From Actinomadura soli (GTDB lineage: Bacteria; Actinomycetota; Actinomycetes; Streptosporangiales; Streptosporangiaceae): 35,789 nt of DNA. Positions within the stretch are counted from its first letter, which is position 1; each line of letters begins with the position of its first letter. The notes below the pieces were generated by a model. The model did not search any database and was not told the origin of the DNA. It worked only from the letters and a program-made list of their open reading frames with translations. The translations under genes were made by a program, and so were the position numbers. The stretch is taken from positions 1 to 35,789 of the forward strand of contig NZ_VCKW01000062.1 in the NCBI RefSeq assembly GCF_005889715.1, given 5' to 3'. This document shows positions 8,343 through 15,283 of the stretch, in pieces.

Positions 8343-8382
8343 CCGGGTGGCCACGATCGGTCCGCTGACCGGACTCCGCCCG

Positions 8383-8418
8383 TTGACAGGTACGTTTTCC
8401 CAGGTGAACCATCGTTCA
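8383..8418 (+). promoter_or_regulatory. Promoter and operator of the IclR gene (possible leaderless transcript)
   Basis: A perfect TTGACA -35 box lies at 8383-8388. About 17 bp later an inverted repeat TGAAC-CATC-GTTCA (8405-8418) occupies the expected -10 position, and the ATG at 8419 immediately follows it. This spacing would start the transcript at or next to the ATG, and a repressor on the dyad would block it. IclR-family proteins bind short dyads of this sort and often autoregulate. Confidence 0.5.
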
Positions 8419-9186
8419 ATGGACGCCGCGGTGGAGTCGACCGCCGAGAGCGGAAGCGTGCTGGGCAAGACCCGGCTCATCCTTGAGGCCTTCGGCCTGG
8501 ACGACGAGGATCTCGGCCTTTCGGAGCTGGCGCGCCGGACCGGCCTGGCGAAGGCGTCGGTGCACCGGCTCAGCCAGGAGCTGGTGCGCTGGGGGTTCCT
8601 GGAGCGGCGGCACGGCAAGTACCGCCTGGGGATGCGGCTGTTCGAGATCGGCCAGCGGGTCCCCCGGCAGCGCATCCTGCGGGACCTCGCCCGGCCGTTC
8701 ATGGAGGACCTGCTGCAGGCCACCGGCCAGACCGTCCATCTCGCCGTCGCCGACGGGCTGGAGGTCCTGTACCTGGAGAAGGTCTCCGGGCACCGGCAGG
8801 TCAGCCGTCCGTCCCGGGTCGCCGGGCGCATGCCGCTGCACTGCACCGCCACCGGCAAGGCCCTGCTGGCCTTCGGGCCGGGCGGCCTCTTCGAGGAGGT
8901 CGTGGCCGCGCCGCTCGCCCGCACGACCCCGCGCACGACGGTCGCGCCCGGCCTGCTGGAGCAGGAGCTGAAGCGCGCCCGCGACCTCGGGTACGCGGTG
9001 GAGTACGAACAGGCCCGCATCGGGTACATGAGCGTCGCCGTCCCGCTGGCCGGCGCCACCGGCGCCACGGTCGCCGCCCTGTCGGTCACCGGGCCGGTCG
9101 CCCCCGCCAGGACCGAGCGCTTCGCGGGCCTGCTGAACACGGCCGGACGCCAGGTGACCGGGCTGCTCAGCGTCCGGGACGTGTGA
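8419..9186 (+). CDS. IclR-family transcriptional regulator
   Basis: 255 aa from the ATG at 8419; a GTG at 8404 is also in frame. The N-terminal winged HTH reads GLSELARRTGLAKASVHRL, then WGFLERRHGKYRLG. The C-terminal effector domain has the family features VHLAVADGLEVLYLEKV, LHCTATGKALLAF and the AVEYEQARIGYMSVAVPL segment. IclR regulators commonly sense small organic acids or aromatic compounds. It follows the five-gene operon by 76 bp on the same strand and faces the aromatic-type oxidation cluster across a terminator, so either could be its target. The dyad over its own promoter suggests autoregulation. Confidence 0.92.
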   Translation: MDAAVESTAESGSVLGKTRLILEAFGLDDEDLGLSELARRTGLAKASVHRLSQELVRWGFLERRHGKYRLGMRLFEIGQRVPRQRILRDLARPFMEDLLQATGQTVHLAVADGLEVLYLEKVSGHRQVSRPSRVAGRMPLHCTATGKALLAFGPGGLFEEVVAAPLARTTPRTTVAPGLLEQELKRARDLGYAVEYEQARIGYMSVAVPLAGATGATVAALSVTGPVAPARTERFAGLLNTAGRQVTGLLSVRDV

Positions 9187-9202
9187 AGCCGCACACCACG
9201 AA

Positions 9203-9237
9203 GGCACGGGCACCGGAGGGATTCCGGTGCCCGTGCC
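9203..9237. terminator. Bidirectional hairpin terminator
   Basis: Perfect 15-bp inverted repeat GGCACGGGCACCGGA / TCCGGTGCCCGTGCC with a 5-nt GGGAT loop, placed between the convergent IclR (plus) and flavin reductase (minus) genes. There is no clear T-tract, as is common for actinomycete terminators. Confidence 0.75.
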
Positions 9238-9267
9238 ATGTGCGGGAAGAAGCGGCGCGTCGCCGCC

Positions 9268-9756
9268 TCAGACGGGCGCCAGCCGCCGGAACCGGCTGGT
9301 GTGGAACACCAGCGGAGGGGTCTCCGGCCTGGCGAGCAGGCCGAGGACCTCCAGCAGCACGATCAGGTGATCGCCGGCGGGAATCTCGTCGTGGAGGCGG
9401 CAGTCCAGCCAGGCGGTGGCGTCGAGGACGAACACCCCGCCGTCCGGCCTGGGCTCCCAGTCGACCCCGTCGAAGCGGTCGCCCTCCTTGCGGGACAGGC
9501 GCATGCAGGCCACGTTGTGGTTCTCGGCGAGCACGCTCAGCCCGAGCCGCGGCGCGCGGCGCAGGCGCGGCCACGTCGCCGAGGTGTTCTGGACGCAGAT
9601 CGACACCAGCGGCGGGTCCAGGGACACCGAGGTGAACGAGCTCGCCGCCATCCCGGCTGGCGCCCCGTCGATCAGGGCGCACACCGCCGTCACGCCCGAC
9701 GGGAAGCACCCGAAGGTCCGGCGGAGCGCGGCGACGTCCTCCGCGGCCTGCTGCAT
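9268..9756 (-). CDS. Flavin reductase (two-component monooxygenase reductase type)
   Basis: 162 aa. The sequence RTFGCFPSGVTAVCALIDGA, PAGMAASSFTSVSLDPPLVSI and LSVLAENH is the FMN-binding core of the flavin reductase-like (HpaC/NtaB-type) family, which uses NAD(P)H to supply reduced flavin to a partner oxygenase. The ATG at 9756 is supported by GGGTGA 5 nt upstream; a GTG at 9765 is an alternative. It lies 17 bp after the acyl-CoA-dehydrogenase-fold gene, its likely partner, and ends the cluster just before the terminator. Confidence 0.88.
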   Translation of the reverse strand: MQQAAEDVAALRRTFGCFPSGVTAVCALIDGAPAGMAASSFTSVSLDPPLVSICVQNTSATWPRLRRAPRLGLSVLAENHNVACMRLSRKEGDRFDGVDWEPRPDGGVFVLDATAWLDCRLHDEIPAGDHLIVLLEVLGLLARPETPPLVFHTSRFRRLAPV

Positions 9757-9773
9757 GTCGGTCACCCGGCCCG

Positions 9774-10982
9774 TCAGGAGGTCGCCAGCGAGGGGGCCTG
9801 CGACGGGTCGAGCCCCATCGTGATCAGGCCGGCCATCTCGGCGCAGGCGTAGGCGTTCGGCGGCATGATCGCGGCGGTGGTGACGTCGCGCAGCATGCGC
9901 TCGTAGCCCTGGGGGCGCATCAGCGCGTTGAGGCCGCCCGCGGTGGTGCCGAGCTCGACGACCCGTCCGATCGCGTCCGCGAGCATCAGCTTCGCCTGCA
10001 GGTACGCGTGGCAGGTGCCGAGGCCCGGCCCCTGCGTGTCCGCCGTCCACGCGGCCCGGTACATCATCAGCCGCGCCGCCTCGACGTGCGTCGCGATGCG
10101 CCCGACCGCCGAGCTGATCGACGGGTGGTAGCCCATCGGCTGGGCGTACCCCTTCGCCTTCCGGGTGCCGAGGTGCTCCGCGAGCCAGCTCACCATCGCC
10201 TCGGCGAGGCCGAGGTAGCAGGCCGTGTAGCCGCCCCACGTGACGGCGGCCTGCGCGACGATCCAGTTGGTGACGAAGTCGTCGATCGGCCCGAGGACGA
10301 GCTCCGCCGGGACGTGCGCGCCGTCGATGCTCACCTTGTTGCTGCGCGTCGCGCGCATCCCGAGCGTGTCCCAGACGTCCTCGACCACGATGTGCTCCGG
10401 CTGCGCGACCGGGAGCAGGAACGCGACGACGAGCGCCGGGTCGTCGGCCCGGTCGGGGCGGGCGAGCATGAAGGCGTAGTCGCTCGCCTCCCAGATCGAG
10501 GCGAACATCTTGGTCCCGCTCACGCGCAGGCCGCCGTCCGGGGTGCGGGCGGCCGTCACCGTCGGCAGGAACGAGCCCGGCAGCAGGCTGGACGAGGACG
10601 GCTCCGACAGCGGCGCCGAGATCAGCGCGCCGTCGTCGATCACCAGCGACGCGACGTGCTTGCGCGCCGCGGCGTCGAAGGACGGCAGCTCCCCCGCCAG
10701 GCGGGTGGCCACGTAGTGCATGTTGAATCCGAGGGCGGTCGACGCGTCGCCCTGCGCGAGCTGCTCGACGGTCGCCAGCCAGGCCGTCGACCGCACGCCG
10801 AGCCCGCCGAGGCCGGCGGGGAACCCCGCCCCGTACAGGCCCGCCGAGCGCAGCTCGGCGAAGCTCTCCACCGGGATCAGGCGCTGCTCGTCGGCGCCGG
10901 CCGCGCGCCGCGCCAGCACCTCCGCGAGCCGCTTCCCGGTCTCCGCCATACGCCGGCTCTGCTCGTCCAGCTGGAAGTCCAT
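9774..10982 (-). CDS. Acyl-CoA dehydrogenase-fold flavoprotein, probable flavin-dependent monooxygenase component
   Basis: 402 aa. N-terminal helical domain, then ALISAPLSEPSSSS and GGLRVSGTKMFASIWEASDYAF in the central beta domain, and a C-terminal helical domain (HPSISSAVGRIATHVEAARLMMYRAA, TTAGGLNALM). Overall it is an acyl-CoA dehydrogenase. Where true dehydrogenases carry the catalytic Glu loop (EGT), this protein reads RDVTTAAIMPPNAYACAEMAG, so the usual base is missing. That and the neighbouring flavin reductase point to a group D (DszC/HsaA-like) monooxygenase. A Glu-displaced dehydrogenase is the alternative. Substrate unknown, likely an aromatic or acyl compound handled with the adjacent aldehyde dehydrogenase. 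Confidence 0.8.
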   Translation of the reverse strand: MDFQLDEQSRRMAETGKRLAEVLARRAAGADEQRLIPVESFAELRSAGLYGAGFPAGLGGLGVRSTAWLATVEQLAQGDASTALGFNMHYVATRLAGELPSFDAAARKHVASLVIDDGALISAPLSEPSSSSLLPGSFLPTVTAARTPDGGLRVSGTKMFASIWEASDYAFMLARPDRADDPALVVAFLLPVAQPEHIVVEDVWDTLGMRATRSNKVSIDGAHVPAELVLGPIDDFVTNWIVAQAAVTWGGYTACYLGLAEAMVSWLAEHLGTRKAKGYAQPMGYHPSISSAVGRIATHVEAARLMMYRAAWTADTQGPGLGTCHAYLQAKLMLADAIGRVVELGTTAGGLNALMRPQGYERMLRDVTTAAIMPPNAYACAEMAGLITMGLDPSQAPSLATS

Positions 10983-11007
10983 GGTTCCTCCACGTTCGTG
11001 CGGCGCG

Positions 11008-12504
11008 TCAGTCCCACATGGGGGGACGCGCGGTGTCGAGACTGACGTTGACGACCTTCACGGCCTGGTACTCGCGGACCGTCTCCGCGGCGCCCTCACG
11101 GCCGAAGCCGCTGGCCTTGATCCCGCCCTGCGGCTGGCCGAGGGGCGTGGCGAACCAGGTGTTGACCCAGACCATCCCGGCCTGGAGGCGCCCGGCGATG
11201 CGGTGCGCCCGCGCGAGGTCGCTCGTCCACACGCCGCTCGCGAGGCCGTAGGCGACGGCGTTCGCGCGGGCGACGGCCTCGTCCTCGCCGGTCCAGCGTT
11301 CGACGGTGAGGACGGGCCCGAAGAACTCCTCGCAGGAGGCGCTCGTCGTGCCGTCCGGGTCCGCGAGGACGGTCGGCCGGTAGAACGCGCCGCCGCCGAG
11401 CTCGCCGTCCAGGTCCGGGACGCGGTGCCCGGCGCTCACCGTGGCGCCCTCCGCGACGGCCCGGTCGACGGCCCCGGCGACCCGGTCCCGGTGCGCGACG
11501 CTGATGAGCGGGCCGAGCTGCGTCGACGGGTCGAGCGGGTCGCCGACCCGGATCCGATCGGCCCGCGCCGTGATCCGCTCCAGCAGCTCGTCGTGCACGG
11601 CGGCGTGGGCGAGCAGGCGGGACGCGGCGAAGCACACCTCGCCGTTGGCGGCGAAGACGCCGGTCAGCACGTCCTCGGTGAGCGTGTCGAGGTCGGCGTC
11701 CGGCCCGACGATGAGCGAGCCCTTCCCGCCCAGCTCCATCAGCGCGGGGGTCAGCCGGTCACCGGCCCGGCTGAGGATCGTCCGCGCGCTCGCCGTGCCG
11801 CCGGTGAAGCTGATCTTGGCGATGCGGGGGTCGGTGACCAGCGCGTCGCCCGCGGTCGCGCCGAGACCGGTGACCACGTTGACGACTCCCGGCGGCAGCA
11901 GGTCCGCGATCGCCTCCGCGAACCGGACGGTGCTCACCGACGCCAGCTCCGACGGCTTGACCACGACGGTGTTGCCCGCCGCGAGCGCGGGCGCCAGCTT
12001 GTGCGCGACCGAGATGAGCGGCGAGTTCCACGGCACGATCGCGGCGATGACGCCGAGCGGCTGCCGGGTGGTGTAGACGTGCGACGTCTCCGGCACCCCC
12101 TGGACGGTCTCGCCGTGGATGCCGCGGGCCATCCCCGCGAAGTACCGGAAGATCTCCGCCGCGGTCGGGACGTCGATCAGCTCCGCCTCGCGGATCGCCC
12201 GCCCGTTCTCGGTGGCGAGCAGCGCCGGCCAGTCCGCGGCCGTCGCGGTCAGCCGGTCGGCGATGGCCCACAGCGCCGCCTGCCGGTCCGCCAGGGACGT
12301 CGTCCGCCACGTCTCGAACGCCGCGGCGGCGGCGGTGACGGCCTCGGCCACGACGGCGGCGTCGCAGTCGGCGATCCGCGCCCACGTCCGCCCGGTCGCC
12401 GGTTCGACCGCCGGGAGGAGCGCCGGCACCGGCCGCGCCCGGCCGCCGACGATCGCGGGCAGGGGCCGGTCGATGGTCAGCCGGCCGGTGCCGACGGCCG
12501 TCAT
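11008..12504 (-). CDS. NAD(P)-dependent aldehyde dehydrogenase
   Basis: 498 aa. Typical ALDH landmarks in order: IVPWNSPLISVAHKLAPAL (Asn of the oxyanion hole), VVKPSELAS, KISFTGGTASAR, LMELGGKGSLIV (general-base Glu), NGEVCFAASR (nucleophilic Cys), EEFFGPVLTVERW and GGIKASGFGREG near the C-terminus. It oxidises an aldehyde to the acid with NAD(P). The ATG at 12504 overlaps the SnoaL-like stop as ATGA, and the flavoprotein gene follows after 25 bp, so these genes form one operon. The frame runs upstream of the start as non-coding read-through and is not a fusion. Confidence 0.93.
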   Translation of the reverse strand: MTAVGTGRLTIDRPLPAIVGGRARPVPALLPAVEPATGRTWARIADCDAAVVAEAVTAAAAAFETWRTTSLADRQAALWAIADRLTATAADWPALLATENGRAIREAELIDVPTAAEIFRYFAGMARGIHGETVQGVPETSHVYTTRQPLGVIAAIVPWNSPLISVAHKLAPALAAGNTVVVKPSELASVSTVRFAEAIADLLPPGVVNVVTGLGATAGDALVTDPRIAKISFTGGTASARTILSRAGDRLTPALMELGGKGSLIVGPDADLDTLTEDVLTGVFAANGEVCFAASRLLAHAAVHDELLERITARADRIRVGDPLDPSTQLGPLISVAHRDRVAGAVDRAVAEGATVSAGHRVPDLDGELGGGAFYRPTVLADPDGTTSASCEEFFGPVLTVERWTGEDEAVARANAVAYGLASGVWTSDLARAHRIAGRLQAGMVWVNTWFATPLGQPQGGIKASGFGREGAAETVREYQAVKVVNVSLDTARPPMWD

Positions 12505-12899
12505 GACTCCAGTCCGATGTGGACGGAGTGGAACGGGTTGTCGATCACGATGCGCCAGGTGCCGTCGGGCCTGCGGCGGAAGACGTTCGAGTCGACCGCG
12601 CTCATCTCGACCGGCTGCCCGTCCGGTCCGGTCCCGGTCAGGTTCCAGCGCAGCGCGACCAGGACGATGTCGTCGGCCTCGACCCGGTGCAGTTCCTCGA
12701 TCGTCAGGTGCGGCTTGAGCGCGAGGAACTCCGCGAGCGCCGCGCGGAGCTGGTCCATGCCCCGTGCGGGCGGGGTGCCCGGTCCCGTCTGGAACACCGT
12801 GTGCTCGTCCCATACGGAGAGCGCGGCGTCCAGGTCGCCGGCGTTCATCGCCTCGATGAACAGCTCGTTGAGCTCGGTGACGCTGTTGTGTGATCCCAT
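12501..12899 (-). CDS. SnoaL/NTF2-like small protein
   Basis: 132 aa from the ATG at 12899. MGSHNSVTELNELFIEAMNAGDLDAALSVWDEHTVFQ, then DQLRAALAEFLALKPHLTIEE and the C-terminal WRIVIDNP strand are characteristic of the NTF2-like/SnoaL cone fold. Such proteins act as small isomerases, hydrolases or binding proteins; the reaction here cannot be told. First gene of the operon with the aldehyde dehydrogenase (4-bp overlap). A farther upstream start at 12935 would add an unlikely tail. Confidence 0.8.
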   Translation of the reverse strand: MGSHNSVTELNELFIEAMNAGDLDAALSVWDEHTVFQTGPGTPPARGMDQLRAALAEFLALKPHLTIEELHRVEADDIVLVALRWNLTGTGPDGQPVEMSAVDSNVFRRRPDGTWRIVIDNPFHSVHIGLES

Positions 12900-12975
12900 G
12901 GCTGGACGATATGGACCGGCCGTTCCCCGGCACATCGCCCGTTCATGGGAATGCGCGGACCACCCGAAAGGGGGA

Positions 12976-14031
12976 TCAGCGCAGCAGCAGGCCCGCCAGC
13001 TCCACCCGCGAACGCACGCCGAGCTTCTGGTAGATCGACTTGAGGTGGTGCTTGACGGTGTTCGGGCTGATGTGCAGGTGCCCGGCTATCTCGTGGTCGC
13101 GCTGCCCGGCGGCGACGAGTTCGGCGATGGCCGCCTCGCGTTCGGTGAGGAGCCTGCGCAGCGCGGGGGCCAGCGCCGCCGTCCGCGACTCCGCCGACAG
13201 GATCGACACGATCAAGGAGGGGCGCTCGGGCAGGGGCGCCGACGTCACGGTGATGTCGGTCGCGGCGTCGCTGCCCGCGGCCCGCACCGTGAGGCGCCGT
13301 GTCGCCTCACCGCCGTCGATCGCCGCGTCGAGGGAGGGCCACGCGTCGTCAGCGGCGTCGAGCAGCGCCCGCGCGGGCCGGTTCGCGTGCCGCTCGGCCC
13401 GCTCCAGGTCGGTGACCACGACCGCCTGCCCGCTCGCCTCCAGCGCGCCCCACCACGCCGCCCGCTCGGCGTCGATCGCCGTCACCAGGTCCGTCGCGGC
13501 GACCGCCGCCTGGAACATCCGCGCCGCCGTGGTCGCCCTGCGCCGGTCGCCGTCGCCGAAGGCGGGCTCGCCGTCGCCGCGGGCGAAATTGATCGTCCCG
13601 ACGATCTCCCCGCCGCTGATCAGCGGCGCGCACATCACGTGCGCCATGTCGTAGTGCCGGAACAGCCCCTGGACGATCGGTGCCTCCCGCCACCGGTCGG
13701 CCGGCTTCACCAGGGAGTCGTCCCAGGCCCGCCTCGCCGCCACGGCTCCGCGCAGCACCGGGTCGACGGCGCGGCCGAACCGCTCGTAGCGATGCGCGTA
13801 GAACCGGCTGAGCCCGCGTACCGCCGACGCCCGGGGCCGTCCCGTCCGCTGGTCGAACAGGTAGAGGCCGTAGGCGAAGGACGGCACGTGACCGGCGACC
13901 CAGTCGAAGTAGCGGTCCTGCAGCTCGTCCAGCCCTCTGGCGGTGACGAGCACCTCCAGCCCGGAGCTCAGGGCCTCTTCGTCGGCGGCCAGCGCGTCGC
14001 CGGCACCGCCGCCGCCGATGTCGTCGCCCAT
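12976..14031 (-). CDS. LuxR-type regulator with GAF-like sensor domain
   Basis: 351 aa. The N-terminal half has a GAF-like region (FDWVAGHVPSFAYGLYLFD; CAPLISGGEIVGTINFARGDGEPAF). A PAS-like linker (WGALEASGQAVVVTDLERAE) follows, and the C-terminal LuxR HTH reads LTEREAAIAELVAAGQRDHE and IAGHLHISPNTVKHHLKSIY then QKLGVRSRVELAGLL. It probably senses a small ligand and controls the oxidation operon that follows on the same strand after 76 bp. ATG at 14031. Confidence 0.88.
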   Translation of the reverse strand: MGDDIGGGGAGDALAADEEALSSGLEVLVTARGLDELQDRYFDWVAGHVPSFAYGLYLFDQRTGRPRASAVRGLSRFYAHRYERFGRAVDPVLRGAVAARRAWDDSLVKPADRWREAPIVQGLFRHYDMAHVMCAPLISGGEIVGTINFARGDGEPAFGDGDRRRATTAARMFQAAVAATDLVTAIDAERAAWWGALEASGQAVVVTDLERAERHANRPARALLDAADDAWPSLDAAIDGGEATRRLTVRAAGSDAATDITVTSAPLPERPSLIVSILSAESRTAALAPALRRLLTEREAAIAELVAAGQRDHEIAGHLHISPNTVKHHLKSIYQKLGVRSRVELAGLLLR

Positions 14032-14171
14032 CCAGCGAGTATGCGCCGCCGATAAGCCATCACGCTAGACGCCGCGGCCAACGATCCGTCAGCGGCGAGG
14101 CCGCCACGGGGCCGGGGCCACCGGGGCGCCGTCATGTCGCGGCGCCCTTGATCCGGGCCTGGACGGCAGGG

Positions 14172-14795
14172 TCAGTTCTCCTGGTCGTCGATGACCCCGC
14201 ACGCGCTGCGGCCGCCGGAGTCGCCCGCCTTCAGGGTGTCCGCGTCCGGGCCCTTCTTGCCGCCCGACTCGTACCGCTCCGGAATGTTGCCGTGGTTGTC
14301 GGCCAGCGCGTGGACCACGATCGCGCTGCCGTCGGCGTCCAGGAGGTCCTTGGTCTGGAACCGGTCGGTGAGCGTCTCGGCCGTTCCCCGCCCGTTCTTC
14401 CCGATCTGCAGGTTCGGCAGGTCGCCCGCGTGCGCGCCGTGGTTGTTGGGACCGCCCAGGTCCAGGTGGGGACCGGCGGTGAAGAACGGGCTGACCTTGC
14501 CGGTGCTGGGGTCGACGGCGGCGGGGTCGCACTTGCCGACCGCGTGCACATGGAAACCGTGGAAACCGGCGGGGAGGTTCCATACCTGGACCGACACCCG
14601 CTGGCGTCCCCACCCGGCGCCATCGATGGTCAGCCTCCCCACTTCCTTGCCCTGGACGTCCGTCACCTGCGCGGTCAGGCCCTGCCGGGCCTCGCCGGTG
14701 GCGGCCTGGACGGCGGCCGAGACCGCCACCACCCCCGCCGCTCCCCCGAGGGTGGCCAGCACTGCCAAGTGAGCGACCGAAACGACTCTCTTCAT
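14172..14795 (-). CDS. sodC: Secreted Cu/Zn superoxide dismutase
   Basis: 207 aa. N-terminal signal sequence (Lys-Arg, then an Ala/Val-rich stretch to about 32). Metal ligands seen: His82 and His84 (GFHGFHVH), His110 (AGPH), His119 and His122 with Asp125 (NNHGAHAGDLPNL), and His162 (IVVHALADNHG). Cys89 and Cys199 are placed to form the conserved disulfide. The zinc loop is short: His119 and His122 are only 2 residues apart, versus about 8 in many bacterial SodCs. Catalyses superoxide dismutation outside the cell. TAGGAAGAG lies before the ATG. Confidence 0.9.
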   Translation of the reverse strand: MKRVVSVAHLAVLATLGGAAGVVAVSAAVQAATGEARQGLTAQVTDVQGKEVGRLTIDGAGWGRQRVSVQVWNLPAGFHGFHVHAVGKCDPAAVDPSTGKVSPFFTAGPHLDLGGPNNHGAHAGDLPNLQIGKNGRGTAETLTDRFQTKDLLDADGSAIVVHALADNHGNIPERYESGGKKGPDADTLKAGDSGGRSACGVIDDQEN

Positions 14796-15283
14796 ATCCG
14801 TCTCTTCCTAGGAGTGGGATGACCCTCTCTGCATCGCATGCCTTGACTAGTGGCCGCCGCACCGGGACATCAACGGCAGGCTCCGAATCCGGCAGCCGTC
14901 AACAAGATCTTGTCATCGAGAGCCAACTGGACAAGGCGGCGGCGAAGCCACCGTGCGCGTATTTGATTCGATCTTGCACGGCCGCGGTCCTGCCCGGCCT
15001 GCAGCCGATCCGACGATTCACCTTTCTGACGTCCCGAGCCGGATCGCGAAAGTCGAATTTCACGGGCACGGGCTGACGATCCCGTTTCCGGTCGCGCTCT
15101 TCTCCGGCGATCGAGCGTTAATGACATCCCCGCGACCGCGCCTTGGCGGCACGGAATTCATGGTGGCCTGTCACGGTTTTTACATGATGTAGTGAGACCG
15201 TGCGGTGGCTGAGGAATCCGACCCTGCTCCAACCGTTGCGCACGACGTCCGCCATGCCCGGATCCGCTGAGGGAAGGCGAAGC
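14796..15283. other. Intergenic region between divergent sodC and the NTPase-TPR gene
   Basis: 488 bp, less GC-rich than the genes on either side. No open frame here has a recognised family or ribosome-binding site. It should contain both divergent promoters; I could not identify a convincing -35/-10 pair for either. The annotated plus-strand frame reaches to 15200 but the better start is at 15284. Confidence 0.5.

Noticed and set aside
12505..12933. Apparent N-terminal extension of the aldehyde dehydrogenase (641-residue frame)
   Set aside because: The extension is in a shadow frame over the SnoaL-like gene; the ATGA overlap at 12501-12504 marks the true start.
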